Assembly (NCBI GenBank): GCA_026545225.1
Contig: CM048850.1
Span: 9,143,501-9,207,500, forward strand
Reading direction: 5' to 3'
Source: Cornus controversa
Taxonomy: Eukaryota > Streptophyta > Magnoliopsida > Cornales > Cornaceae
DNA length: 64,000 bases
The notes beneath the pieces were generated by a model that was not told the origin of the DNA, did no database searches, and saw nothing but the letters and a program-made list of their open reading frames with translations. This document shows positions 35,601-49,910 of the stretch, in pieces (within the stretch, counting starts at the first letter, position 1; each line of letters starts with the position of its first letter). The position numbers and the translations under genes are program-made.

Positions 35601-36361
35601 GTAGGCCATTAAAAAGAAAAAAACACATGACCAGTATGAAAGGGGCAGCAAAGTGAAGGACTTCTTGGCTCTCTCTCACCTGTCCAAGAATATTTTTTCC
35701 ATATTGTGTGTTCTATAATTCTTTAGTAGAACTCAGATCCTAGCTGTCAATAAAAAAAGTAAGTGACTAAAAACTTCTTGATGTGGCTGGATATTTGAGT
35801 TTCTTTAATCAAGTGGTACTTTGTCCAGATTAAGGCCCTTGAAATAATTTCATGAAGTTTAACATTTCCCAATAATTTATTAGGTATCGTCTGTAAGAGG
35901 AGCAAAATTCCTACTGTTGACCCATTCTTCCCATCACCAACCACATCATTTGACATTCCTGTGCTTTCTTTAATATCAGAGCAGCCAAATTCCTTCCTAT
36001 GAAGGTGCCTAAATTAACTCACTTTCATGTTCCATATATAATGAAATACTATTTAAAAAAGAGAGTGAAGTCTACTTTTGAATGATCTGCAGAATCTTGA
36101 CAAAGTCACAAAATTATAGAATTATAAGCATATATGTATATGTTCATACATATATATAACTAATTTGTTGACTTGTATACCCCATTGACAAACTTTTATC
36201 TACAACATGTCCATTGTAACAGAAGGATTGACAGAGTAGGTCAGAGATTTTAACCCATTATAAAAATCAAAACATGCAGCTTATTGGCATACATATATAT
36301 GTAGGAGTGTATAAGATGAAACATCCTACGACTATTTTGCATGAAGAATGTGAATAGAGTG
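35543..36361. other. Upstream flank of the captured receptor-kinase piece
   Basis: Holds a TA microsatellite (about 35555-35597) and a weak minus-strand open stretch (35747-35956, MSNDVVGDGKNGS...) without a recognised family. The rest may be the captured promoter region of the receptor-kinase gene. Confidence 0.4.
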
Positions 36362-37085
36362 ATGAGCATATCAAAATTCCTCCTCTTTGCATTTCAAGGG
36401 AGCTTTGCCCTTGTAGTTGTGGTTCATGCACAGCCCCTTCAGGTTTGCAAACACTTTCTTGAAATATCATTATAATCAGTATATTGTTGTTACACTAAAC
36501 ATATAGCTAATCTATCTCTCTCTATATATGTGTGTGTGTTAGGTTTCATAAGCATAGATTGTGGAATACCTACAGATTCCAACTACATAGATAGAACAAT
36601 AGGAATATATTATAGATCAGATGCAGGTTATGTAGATACTGGTGTAAGCAAATCTGTATCCTCTGAGTTTAATGCTGACACACTTGAATAGTAGTTCTTG
36701 TATGTTAGAAACTTTCCTCAAGGGACCAGAAATTGCTACACTACAAGACTTGCAAAAGGAAGAGGTAATAAATATTTGATAAGGCCAAGGTTCATGTATG
36801 GTAACTATGATGCTGAAAATATATTACCAAAGTTTGATTTGCACCTCAGAGTTAATTTCTGGGACATAATCAAAGTGGCTAATTCATCCACTATACTGTA
36901 TAAGGAGATCACACATGTTCCTCCCTGGACTACATACATGTCTGTCTCATAAACACGGGCCTTGGAACACCTTTTATATCAACATTAGAGATAAGACCTT
37001 TAAATAATTCTATGTATGCAACTATATTTGGATCACTAAACCTCATGGGGAGTTGGGATTTTGGTTCAACAACCAATGAACCATA
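36362..37085 (+). pseudogene. Captured 5' part of a malectin-like LRR receptor kinase gene
   Basis: Exon 1 (36362-36442) encodes a signal peptide (MSISKFLLFAFQGSFALVVV, then VHAQPLQ) and ends at CAG/GT. After a roughly 100-bp intron ending TGTTAG, the malectin-like domain starts with FISIDCGIPTDSNYIDRTIG and continues [82 protein letters not shown]. This matches the plant receptor-like kinases with malectin-like plus LRR ectodomains. Two in-frame stops are visible: TAG-TAG about 36689-36694 after NADTLE, and TAA about 36950 in place of the usual VCLVNTG Cys-Leu region. The phase between exons 1 and 2 also looks off by one base. The LRRs, membrane segment and kinase are absent. Repeat copy 3 follows directly. 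Confidence 0.85.
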
Positions 37086-37086
37086 A

Positions 37087-37563
37087 ACATAAACATTCTG
37101 CCCAGAAATGAATTTCCAGCCTGAAGCTCCCAACTTCAAAAATTCATAGAAAAATCATTTTAAAACAAAATTGCATGAAACCAAAGCCCATTGAAAGCTA
37201 AGAGACAATATTTTCATACCATCTACTCACTTTCATAAAGAGAAAAATAATTCAGGTCCGTTTTTGAACAAAACAGTAGCAAAATTCTGTTTTCAAAACC
37301 AGTTTTCCAGCAAGAACAGGTTATCTTCAAAATTTCACCAAAAATAGAATACTAATTGAAATGACATGAAACCGAAGCCCAAAATGAAGCCAAAAGGCTA
37401 AAATTTCATGCTGTAATTTTTGTTTCATGAGATACCTTGTGGATCAAATCAGTTTTAACAAAGAAGGCAGACCAATTCTGTTTTCAAAAAACGAAATTTC
37501 CAGCAGCAAGCTTCCCATTTCAAAAATTCATATCTACCTCATCTCAAAGGCAAATTGCATGAA
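37087..37563 (+). repeat. Copy 3 of the dispersed CACTA-internal repeat
   Basis: Starts at ATAAACATTCTGCCC, about 40 bases inside the start of the other copies, and abuts the receptor-kinase piece. The junction shares CCATAAACAT text with copies 1 and 2, a possible microhomology. Confidence 0.85.
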
Positions 37564-38797
<1,234 letters not shown>

Positions 38798-38806
38798 ATA
38801 TATAGC

Positions 38807-38837
<31 letters not shown>

Positions 38838-39001
38838 GTATATATATATGTATATATATATATGTATATATATATATATGTACTAAGGTATTCGTATAAC
38901 AAATTAATATATAAATACAAAGGATGAAGAAAATCAAAGAAACTGAAACCATCACAAATGCTGGATGAATTAGAGTAAAAACACGAAGATAGGAATCTTA
39001 C

Positions 39002-39172
39002 CGAATGAAGGGGCTCAGAGATTGCTTCGAGGTGGAGAAATTGTGGTTTTTGTTGCTTCCATGGAGAGAAATTTGGGATTCAGTTCGACAAAGACTTTGC
39101 CTCAAGCTTGTTCAACGAAGCAAGAGAATGACGTCGATGAGAGGTTAGGGCCGTGTTTGGCTGAGCTTTGAT
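39002..39172 (-). other. Possible first exon with splice donor near the CACTA right end
   Basis: Minus-strand text ending CTTCATTCG/GTAAGATTCC (donor at 39000-39001) looks like a first, mostly untranslated exon. It holds a short start-codon frame (MEATKTTISPPRSNL) that stops after 15 codons. It lies upstream of the eL6 exons on the same strand, so it may be the captured 5' exon of that gene or a CACTA-derived leader. Confidence 0.35.
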
Positions 39173-39184
39173 CTAGAGAGGGTT

Positions 39185-39300
39185 AGAGATTTGGGGGTTT
39201 GGGTTGTGCACGAGAGTCAGAGAGGGTTGTAGAGATTTGGGGGTTTGGGTTGTGCACGAGAGTCAGAGAGTGTAGAGATTTGGGGGTTTGGGTTTTGCGC
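39185..39300 (+). repeat. Tandem repeat of 43-46 bp near the CACTA right end
   Basis: The unit AGAGATTTGGGGGTTTGGGT followed by TGTGCACGAGAGTCAGAGAG occurs at 39185, 39231 and, in part, 39274. Nothing coding is seen. Confidence 0.85.
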
Positions 39301-39339
39301 CGGAGTGAGAATTACATAGCACGATTTGGGGCTAAAAAA

Positions 39340-39605
39340 TTCAATCTTTCCACTATGGGCTTGGCCCGTCATATATAATAAACTTTCCACTACGGTTTAG
39401 GCCCGTCATGGATAGTACCTTTCTATGGCGGGCACACCTAGCTCGTCGTAGAAAGTTTTTTCTACGGCGGGTTATGAATGACCGCCTTAGAAAATAATCT
39501 TTCTAGGGCAGGCTACACGGGCCCGTCGTTAAATATACTTTTTACGACGGACTTCACGGGCCCGTCGTAAAAAACCCGTCATTAAAACCCAAAAATCTTG
39601 TAGTG
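39340..39605 (+). repeat. Right subterminal repeat region of the CACTA element
   Basis: Repeats of GGCCCGTCRT, TACGGCGGG and CCGCCTTAG, inverted relative to one another, ending CTTGTAGTG. The motifs match those at the left end (ACGACGGGCC), tying both termini to one element. Confidence 0.85.
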
Positions 39606-39608
39606 TGT

Positions 39609-41900
39609 TAACCTTGTTGAAAATGAGAAAATTGCAGGGTTAAGAGACTTAGATCTGATTTTGGAACTAAGTTCATCATGAAATAATTCAGCGATTACTG
39701 TGATTTAAAAGGAATAAAAAAAGAATTCTCAGCAGTTAGAACACCTCAACAAAATTGGGTAGTTGAAAGAAGAAACAGAATAAGTAAAGAAATGGGCAGA
39801 ACACTTCTGTTTGAGAAGAATCTATCCAAGGGTTCTTGGGCAGAAGCGGTAAACACAACAGTCTATATTATCAACAGAGCTCTTCTGAGATCAAATTTGA
39901 CAAAGACACCTTTTGACTTGTGGTTTAAGAGGCCTGCAACTGTGCATTACTTCAAAATATTTGGAAGTAAATGTTTCATCTACAACAACCATGATAATTT
40001 GGGAAAGTTTGACTCAAGAGCTGATAAAGGCATCTTTTTGGGATATTATACAAAGAGTAAGGCCTACGGATGTTATAATTTGAGAATGCAGAAAATGGTG
40101 GAATCCATCCATGTGAAGATTAATGAAGAGGGCACCACTCCAGAGGAAGACTCTGAAGAAGATCTTCCTTCAAGAGCTGAAAAAGAAAATGAGCAACCTA
40201 CCTCATCCACTACTGTTGAAGAAGAAAGAAGAGAACCTCGATATCTGAATTTACAAAAAGAAGTCTAACAAGAAAATATTCTGGACAACAATGAAGGAAA
40301 GGCTCTCACAAGAGATAAGAAGAAAGCATTACCACTTGTAGCTGAGGATGAGAATAGTCACTTTGCTATGTTATTGTCCATTGAACCAAAGAACTACTCC
40401 AAAGCAAAAGATAACCCTGATTGGATAACTGCAATGCAAGAAGAACTACGTCAAATTGAGAAGAATGATACCTGGATTCTCATGCCTAAGCCAAACAATA
40501 AGAATGTTATTAGCTCCAAGTGGATCTACCGAAACAAGATGGATGAGAAAGGGACAGTTATTAGAAATAAAGCTCGATTAGTTGTAAAGGATTTGCTCAA
40601 ATCACCGGATTGGACTATGATGAGACTTTTTCTCTAGTTGCTCGATTGGAGTCCATTCGAATGCTCATCTCCTTTGCATTCTACAAGAGAGTAATGGTTT
40701 AGCAGATGGATGTCAAGTCTGCTTTTCTAAATGGTGATCAATCCAAAGAAGTATACATTGAGCAACCTGAAGGATTTGTCGATACAAAGTATCCTCAACA
40801 TGTTCTCAAGCTTAGAAAAGCGCTCTATGGACTCAAGCAAGCTCTAAAGGCATGGTATGACAAACTTCACTCCTTTCTTATTGAACAAGGTTTTCAAAGA
40901 GGGAAGGTCGATGACACACTCTATGTGAGGCATTACAACTCAAAATTTTTAATTTTGTAAATCTATGTGGATGATATCATGTTTTGTGGTTCACACTTGA
41001 GTCAAATCACACAATTTGATACACTTATGCAATCTAAGTTTGAGATGTCTATGTTAGGCACTTTGAAATATTTCTTAGGACTTCAAATCATTCAGCATGC
41101 TAAAGGTATTTTCATATATCAAGAGAAGTATGCAAAAGAAATTCTGAAAAAATTTAACGTGGATGATTCTAAACCAATGTCTACTCCCATGTGTGTCACC
41201 ACAAAATTGTCCAAATAGTGTACCACTGACCCCATTCATAATACCTTTTACCGGTCTATGATAGGAAGCCTTCTATACCTTACAACAGCAAGACTTGATA
41301 TTATGTTTACCGTTGGCTTAGTTGCTAGATTTCAAAGTGATCCCAGAGTCTCACATTTGAAAGCTGTCAAAATAATCCTTAGATATATTAAAGGCACCAT
41401 TAGACTCAGATTGCATTATACCCCCTCTTCAGTATTGTTTCTTATGGCCTTCTCTGATGCTGATTGGGTGGTTCATAAATTGATAGAAAAAGCACCTCAG
41501 GATGTTGTTATATGTTTGCAAACAATGTGGTTGCATGGCTTAGCAAGAAGCAAGCTTCTGTGTCTCTCTCCACTTCAAAAGCTGAATACATTTTAGCTAC
41601 ATAAACTTGCTCTCAAGCATTGTGGATGAGGACCACATGTACATATCTAGGCATTGAATTCTCTACTCCCATTACCAGTTTATGTGATAATCAAAGTGCA
41701 ATTGCCATTAGCAAGAAACACACTTTACATAATAGAAGCAAACACATAGACATCAAATATCATTTCCTGAGGGACAATGTACAAAAATGGAATATACTCA
41801 TCGAGTATATCAATACTGAGGCATAATTAGCAGATATTATGACCAAACCTTTGCCTTCGACCAGATTTGAGACTCTCCGAGTTGCTTTGGGTCTCACCCT
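39609..41900 (+). mobile_element. Right coding part of element A: integrase, reverse transcriptase, RNase H
   Basis: Copia text resumes beside the CACTA right end. Integrase core and C-terminal part: WAEAVNTTVYIINRALLRSN, FKIFGSKCFIYN, ADKGIFLGYYTKSKAY. Reverse transcriptase: WITAMQEELRQIEKNDTW, MDVKSAFLNGD, QPEGFVDTKYPQHVLKL, YVDDIMFCGS. RNase H: CDNQSAIAISKKHTLHNRSK, HIDIKYHFLRDNV. The family is a SIRE-type Copia. It is a fossil with several breaks. Confidence 0.88.
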
Positions 41901-42006
41901 TCCTCCTCACTAGCTCTCTATTCTACTACTCTTTTGACTTTCATTGTCAGAAAGGGGGAGAAAGAAGTTAGGTGGTTTTTGACATTAAAAGGTTAAAGGG
42001 GGAGAT

Positions 42007-42399
42007 TGATGGTCCGAAAGCCCATGAGTATGTTTGCCTGTGTTTTAATGTCAAAATGATTTATAGGGGCTTTAGTGTCATTTTATAGCAAATGCATGTA
42101 CTAGCTTTCATTTTATCGTTTAATTAATTGCATTGCTCTATTATATTCTTTTATATATTTTGCACTAACTTAGTTGCAGGGGTAATTTGGTAAAAGTCTA
42201 AAAGAATGCCATTTTTGGAAATTCTCTCTAGGGCAAGAAAATGTAGGGGTAGTTTTGTAAATAAGTGGAGCTAGGGTTTCTCATAGATTCACAAATAACT
42301 TATTATATTTTAAAGGAAAAAGAAAAAAGATGGCAAGATATATATATATATACATATATGTCTCCATTCTCGGTTGGTGTGTGGGCAAGGTGATAAAAG

Positions 42400-42440
<41 letters not shown>

Positions 42441-44497
42441 AAGAAATGTTGGTTCGGCTGGGGCACTTATATATATGACATATATTTATAGATATATATA
42501 GGTAGTGATTAGGTTAAAGGAAAAGGGAGCCCTATAAATTGTCTACTTTATCTACTGGGTTGAGTGAGATGAAATGCACATATACAACTTTACTCTTTCT
42601 CAGCACAAGCAAGGCAAGTGAGATACAGGAGAAGCGAGATAGAGAGAAAGAGAGAGAGAGGGGGAGAGCAAGAAGAAAGGATAGCATCTAAGAAGTTCTA
42701 CCATGGCGGTAGATTGAGTCTCTCAAAGTTTTCTTTTCTTCATGTGAATCTGTGTGTGGCTATATGTGATCCATGAGAGTGAAGGAGATACAGCGATCTT
42801 CGTGTTCTCTTCTTCATCTGCGAGCTTCATCGCTGATCTTAAATAGGTCATCGCCGTCTATTCCTCGTATCTTCATTTTTTGTTCTTTGCATAAATGAGT
42901 CTTCTGTTCACGAAATCCGAATCATCATTGTGAGTATAGTTCTCATCTGTTATAAGCTATAGATCGATATTTTCATGGAGATTGGGTTTGTGTCTTTGCA
43001 TCTTGAGTTTATGATCTTTTCATTGTGAGTATAGTTTTCATCTGTCATAAGCTATAGATCGATATTTTCTTGGAGATTGGGTTTGTGTCTTCGCATCTTG
43101 AGCTTATGATCTTTGCATCTTGAGGTTGTGATCTTCGAAACTCGAGGGTCTGATGTTTAATACATGCTATCTTAAAATCTGTTCTTACATATAAGGGAAA
43201 TTGTTGAAATGTTGCTGATTTTAAGCTCCAAAAGTGCTAAATTTTTTACTGTTATTGCTGAGTTAAACATGTTGTTTTAGTGCTGAATTGTTGGTTGTTA
43301 TTGCTAAGTTGAAACATGTTGTTTTAGTGCTGAATTGTTGGCTGTTAATGCTGAGTTGTTGGTTGTTATTGTTGAGTTAAACATACTTTGTTAGTGAGTA
43401 GTTCGTGGCTATTACTGCTGAATTTAACATGCTGTTTTAGTCAGCTTTTATTTGATGAGTTGTTGAATTTAAATTGATGTGTTATTGATTTAAAATTGCT
43501 AAAATATTGATCTATAAATTGCTGAATCTACTTCTTGTTGAACATGCTTTCTAAAGATCATAAGTGTTGAAATTTAACATGTTCTTTAAGCTTTAAAATT
43601 GCTGAAATTTTATAGTGATTGTTGAGTTGTTAAATATTGATCATTTTGTAGTTCTAAAATGTTGAATTGTGCTTTGTTTAATTCTGTTCATGCTCTTCAT
43701 ATCTTAAACTGCTCGTGCTACTAAAGTCTACTCTAGTTGCAGCCTTGTCTATTTTTAAGAATAGGTACAAAGACAAAGAAATTCATGAACCATCTTCTGA
43801 CATGAATCCAAAGCTGAATGGTTGTTAAGAAGCTGAGGATGGGATTCCTTGAAAGAGCAGATTTCTACAGGACCGTTGTAGTTACACTTAAGGGTGTACT
43901 AATTGAAGACCTATTTGAGAAAAAGTTCAAGTGTCATGAGCTACCAAGAACACAAGTGACCGTGTCATTGTCATGCCAGACCTTGAAGAATAACTTTCAA
44001 AGCTTGAAGATTTGAAGATTAACTTTGAAGACCAACTTACAAAGCTTGAATAGTTGCTGCTCAAGACATCGAACTGACTCCACTATCACTATGTGTAGTC
44101 CAAGTATTGGGACACTTTGGACAGGGGGAGTGTGAGTGAGTGTGGTGAGATTGAGGTGAGATAGTTTGGGCTTTGGCAAGTCTAAGTTGGAATTGAGAGC
44201 AAAAAAGCTGTTGTGAGATTTGGTGAGAGTGGTTCAAGCCTAGGGAGGCTGTGAACTAGGTGAGTACTGGAGCGAACTATGTTGTAAGTTGGGTGAGTGA
44301 GAGAGTGATTGAGAGAATTACAATACTACCCTTTCAGACATAGTGGAGTTTAGTTCCAAGAGATTGTTTCCCCACCTTGGGGTTTCCTCTATAAATCTAT
44401 GTCCATCAAATTGTGTGATTGCATGTGCCAGCCAAACTTGCAATATTAGTAAGAAAAATTGATGAACCTATTCACCTACTCCCCTCTAGGTTCATCA
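42007..44497 (+). mobile_element. 3' LTR of Copia element A
   Basis: Preceded by the purine-rich tract AAAGGGGGAGAT, begins TGATGGTCCGAAAG and ends AGGTTCATCA. It carries the same tandem duplication as the 5' LTR (about 42930-43110), TA runs near 42338-42350 and 42402-42436, TTGCTGA-type degenerate repeats (43200-43650), and a second purine tract GGACAGGGGGAGTGTGAG near 44120 inside the LTR. Confidence 0.88.
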
Positions 44498-45320
44498 ATT
44501 TTAATCAAAAATAATTTCTATTTGGAAGAGGCTAAGTAGGACCGGTGCCCAAATACTAGGACCAATGGGACTTTGTGAACACCTGCAGAAACCAAAAGTA
44601 CCGAACAAAGTTGGACCGGTCTTGCAAAATGGGGACTGCTCCTATTTTGAAAATTTTTAATTTTTCCCTGAAACCCTAGTTTTCCAAAATAGGCTCAAAA
44701 ATATAAAGTGCAACGTGTCCTCACCATACTTACATGTATTATATGATGTTCTTCTTGACATAACTGTTTCTATGAACTTGTGTATCAGCTTAAAAATGTT
44801 GATGATTGATTCTGAAAAATAAATAGAAAATTACAACTCGATTAATTCAGTTTTAAACACCAAAATTTGTCAATTACAAAATTATATCTCACATAACTAA
44901 GTTGTAACAATATTAAACTCGTTCAGATGGTCGGCCCTTGACGTGCCTTCTGATATCCTCAGATTGAATAATCATCACATCAAATATACCTTGTTGGACG
45001 TAAATGGTTTCTCATACATATTTGCAAGGCCTGTCATTAGACTTATTGTTGTCTTCTCTTTTGCTATATTGGAGGTGGTGTTACAAGATAGTGTCAATTG
45101 AATAACCCCTAGAGCCTGCCGATGAAGAACAGCCTAATCAGCATTTTTCATGTCTTCTAGTTTTGTTCCTAAAAGAGGTTGATACAGATTCTTCTAATAC
45201 AGATAGTCTTTAATCTACATATTCTAGAACCTAAAATCTGTACCATTGAACTTGTCGACCTTGATCTTTCCTTCTTATGTACCCATCACTCTCACTCGAA
45301 CCTAATACTTTGATACTAGT
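44498..45320 (-). mobile_element. Old LTR-retroelement remnants right of element A
   Basis: The first part (with ACCGGTGCCC and ACCGGTCTTG motifs near 44540-44625) is probably the rest of the Copia LTR into which element A inserted. At 45308-45320 the text TTTGATACTAGT, directly before TGTTGCAAAAG, is the antisense of a tRNA-Met primer site, as at 4746-4763. No coding domain is readable. Confidence 0.4.
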
Positions 45321-45912
45321 TGTTGCAAAAGATTAATAGAAAAAAAGATCAAACACACAATCAAAGACACACAGATTCAAAAAGTTCACCCAAAATTTGG
45401 GCTACATCCTTGGCGTTGTAGGATTTTTCATTATGATGAGAAAAATGACACACTTACAGAGAATTCAACATGAATATATAAAGGTACCTCCGACAGCTAC
45501 ATAACAAGTGCGAAAAAAACCAAAATACCCCCAAAAAAACTACAAACTACAAATATATATAGGCACTTCCTTGGATTAAGGTGTACAGAATTATCGAGCT
45601 CCACACTTCCGATTAGGGTTATAGTTGCTTGGGAATTCCCAGCTGCTCTTTTTTTTACTTGTGGAATTGTGGTTGGCTATTTAGCCTTCCTTTGGCTTCT
45701 AGTATTAGGAGAAAGACTTTAGTGCACCTGTGATATGATGTTACCAGTGTCATCAATTAATTATGATTTGGACATTTATTTTAGTGAATTGTATGTCAAC
45801 ATTTAATCATTTGATGATATCATGTACTTTGCATTGAATGTCTTTCTTAAGACCAACCTTATGAGATTTTTTCACAACTAAAAAAGTTGCGATACAATAT
45901 CCAAAAGCTAGA
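45321..45912 (-). mobile_element. Putative 5' LTR remnant of another minus-strand Copia element
   Basis: Begins TGTTGCAAAAG right after the antisense primer site. Non-coding; the right edge cannot be fixed because another LTR starts at 45913. Confidence 0.35.
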
Positions 45913-47419
45913 TGATAAGCGCCGAATGTTGCACATTTAAACCCCTTTGATTGCATATTTTAATTCCTTAATTGTGTTTACTTTGGTATTTTTATGTTAT
46001 TTTCTTGCTTTTGTTGATTTTAAGAATTTCTCCACAAATTCAATTAATTCAGATGATTTAGCGCTTCAATAAGAGAGAAGATACATCGAAGATCCATTGG
46101 ACAATTTTATATTGAATATTCAAGTTAAATAGACTAAAGAAGTGTGCTGAAAATGAGCATGGGCCTATTCATATCGAAGACTGGGCCAATTCATGCCTAG
46201 AAAGTGCTGACCCGTTTTGATATTTTTGTCATAACTCCATATTCGACTGTCAAAATGGCCCAAAACTCAATTACATTGACGAAAATTCAATTATGGAGCT
46301 TTTCCTATTTCACGAAATTTTCCTAAAACGAATGTTTACAACACCTTTTTAATTGCCACATTTGCGCAGGTGCGCCCTCCAAGGGTGCAGATGCCCACAT
46401 TGGGGGTGCATGTGCCTCTTTCAGGGACGCAGGTGCCTCTTTTAAGGGCACAGGTGCACCCTCTATGAGCATAGATGAGCCCCTGGGATGCCAGGTGTCC
46501 CATTTGTGTTGTTTCGCAAGTAGAAATGAGAGAAATGAAAGGAAATTAAGTATTCGGAACCAGAAAGAGATATACAGAGGCGATTTGTAATGATTATGAG
46601 CGAAACAAATGCAAGAAGATGATGATTTCATCATCGTTCAAGCCTAGACCTCCGATCATGAGCGGCTAAACATCTTTCTTGGGAGGTGATGTAACCCTAA
46701 ATTTACTTTTAATGTTATAATTGTAATATAATTTTGGGACACTTTAATTTATGTATTGTTTATATAACCAAGACATAAACAATAACTGTGCTATTGATTT
46801 TATTTTGAATGGATTATTTCGTTAGATTATTATTTTTGTTCTTGTAGAATGAATGTAAGTTTGCAGTTATTAGGATTTGGTTTCTTTTAAACTTCTGTGA
46901 TTTTGTTAAGAAATGTTATACAATAGTTTTCACTGATCGTTTAATTTAGAATTTTGATAATTCATACTAAGTGAAGTTGGGCTATCAAATCATAGTTAGT
47001 TTATTTAGTAGTCTGTAGTAAGATGTATATGCCATGCTAAACGAAGACGAGTTATGCTTAATTGTATGTTGAATGAATCATCTTGATAGAATTGAATTAG
47101 GCTTATAGCCATTCTTTTCCGAATGCATAGATTGGACGTCCCAATTTAATACAGTTTGTCATTGTCAAAAGGTTAGTGGCGAAGTCAATTCTCAGGGCCC
47201 TCTCTTCTGATTAATTATCTTAAACAAACTTACACATAGCGTTAATTTTCTAAACTTATCAAACACCAAAAATCTTTCCCAATTATATTAGAATTAATTT
47301 AAAGATTAAGTAACATAACAATTCAACCTTGCAAGTCCTTAAGGTTCGACACCCTCTATATAGCCCTCTACGATGACTTGTTATACTGCGGGTGATTAAG
47401 TAAAATTGACAACATATCA
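45913..47419 (+). mobile_element. Athila/Tat-type solo LTR
   Basis: Begins TGATAAGCGCC and ends CAACATATCA. Near its end CGACACCCTCTATATAGCCC parallels the ATACCCTCTATATAGAACC of the Athila LTR in the same relative place. No internal sequence adjoins it. Flanks CTAGA and TCAGA agree at only three of five bases, so a target duplication is uncertain. A degenerate array of about 25-bp units (GGGTGCAGATGCC / AGGTGCCTCTTT) lies at 46365-46475. Confidence 0.55.
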
Positions 47420-47836
47420 TCAGACACATCTGATTATGTTTGTGCGAGTGGAAATGTTGTCGTCATGGTGACTAACATCATGATCACATTATTCTCTACT
47501 CACCTAAAACAATGTCGGATTACACATCATTTTTCCAAATAAAATAGGCACATTGTATCAAGATTTTACACATCCCCGTACGTATAGGTTTAATCTCTCC
47601 AAATTGGTGGGATACACTTCCATTAACGAAACCTAAAAGATAAATAAATAAAAAATACCTAGCTAAATGCACATATATAACCATGAATTGCATTATTGAA
47701 TAATCATATAGTAACGTTCAAAGGCGTCCAAATATATAACCAAAAAGAAATAGAAACTGAAACAAAGCTACCCAACTTGAAACTAGAAATTAAGTAACTT
47801 CTTTTAGTACACCTCTAGAAAGTAACTTTGTTGCAA
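47420..47836. other. 3' flank of the glycosyltransferase gene
   Basis: No gene. The part close to 47836 is the presumed 3' untranslated region of the minus-strand UGT gene. Confidence 0.5.
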
Positions 47837-49879
47837 TCACTTTGACAAGAGAACCTCATTGATCAATTTGTCCAAGTGAAGTTGAGAGGACCCATCAGGT
47901 CCTGTAGCTGATTCTGCTTTCCTCTTCCACTCCATTGCCTTCTCATTCATCTCAATTCCCTTCCCTCCCTCCATCAACTCCCTCACAAGCTTCTCCACTT
48001 CCTCTCTCTTCACATCACTATCTATCTCCATCCCTATCCCCCATTCCACACAACTGTACCGGCAATTCGTCACTTGCTCCGCGAAGCACGCCCAACAAAT
48101 CATGGGCACCCCACTAGACAGGCTCTCAATCGTCGAATTCCACCCACTGTGAGTCAAGAACCCTCCGACAGACGCATGGTTAAGGACTTGCTCTTGTGGA
48201 CACCAACTTGCCAACATGCCTCGATCTTGAGTCTCATGCAAAAACTCAGCTGGCAAAATCGCATTCACACCTGTAGTGGCAGAAATTTTTTGTAAAATTT
48301 TAAGATTTAGGTTTCTATAAATAGTTAATTGCAAATTTCTAAAAATATTTAAGCATATGGCCCCTGAAAATTTATAAAAAAAATTAATTTGTCTTTTACT
48401 CTTATTTTTTAAGTCCACACTTAAAAGAATGATAAAGTATGAATTTCAAATATAGTTCTATCCAATCTCTATTATTTTTCTCATTTATGCACTTGTTGAT
48501 TTATGAAATACCATTTATACACTTGTTGATTTATGAAATACTCACAGTAATATATAAATATTATTTATTTATATGTACTTTCCAAAATTATAATGTTAAG
48601 AAAATGTTACACAATTACATTTTTTTAATTTATTAAAAAAAGAAAAAAACTGGGTCATCCTCTGCTCACCTGTTACTATGTCAGGCCTTATTATCCACAA
48701 GAAGGGTTTTTGGCTATTAGCAAGTCCCCATGCAAACTCAGTGAGTTGTTGTGGTGTCATGACAGCGACGCTTCCAAAATTCACATACACCACTGAGTTG
48801 GTTTGTTTTTTGTCGAGCCATTTGATGCACTCGTGTTCTTCTTTCCAAAGATTGCATCCAATGGATTTCAAGCTTTCATCGGGAATCTGATTGACCATCA
48901 AGTGGAGAGGACCAACGGTGTACACACAAGGATGCATAGCGGAGAGAGCGTTCAGTACCTCTTGTTCCAAGGCGTCAAAGGTGTTGAGAATGATAGCAGA
49001 AGCTTTGTCAATGGCTGCTGATTCATTTATTTGGAAGTTGAGCATGATGTCTTTTGAATCTGTTGTTCTCATGAAAACTGGAAGGTCTCTCAATCGAATG
49101 TTGTTCATTCCTGGTATCCAATCTATTGTTGTATCTAGATACCCATTTGTTAAATAGCTCACATCTGTAAATCATAACAAAAAATTAGCATATTTCATAA
49201 GGAATAAGTACTACTTGTGGAACTGCAATATCTATGAGCTTATTAGATAAATTAACTTAATTGCATACATATTCTCTGCTCCGATTGCTAATTTTGTTTC
49301 TTTATTCTTGATTTATCAAGTAGGTCATAATTCTTTAATTTCTTGGTAGAAATTTTTCCTTATTTGGCGGATCTATTCATATAAGCAGGAAATTTATTGA
49401 GTCGTGCATAATAATGAATTATTATTTACTATTAAAATATGAAAAATAATACTCATCATCCAAATGTTTTTATACAACTCCACTTAGCTTCAATTTGTGA
49501 TCACATGAACTGTGGAATTTAAAACAAACATGCTTACTGGATTAGTGTTCTTTTAATATTATTCGCACAATTAATTTTAAGTAGTTTGACCACTTCATCT
49601 ATATAATTTCAATCATAACATTGAATGACTAGAAATGAAATCATTTATGAAATTATCCCATTTTACGAAATCTAATGAAACTTGATGAAAACTTAATCTA
49701 TAGAGTTCTCTTTCAATCCATAAAATTTACTTAGTCTGATAAACTAGTTGATCTCACAATAAATTTGCGTGACATTTATCATGACTAAAATTTGACTATG
49801 CCTAGAATTACTGTGAAAATATACCACAAGATCTGAAGATGTTTATATAAGATACTTAAACGGAAAAAAAATTAACAAA

Positions 49880-49910
<31 letters not shown>

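Noticed and set aside
46323-46634. 103-codon minus-strand frame with Pro/Ala-rich repeats
   Set aside because: Produced by the degenerate 25-bp array in a solo LTR.
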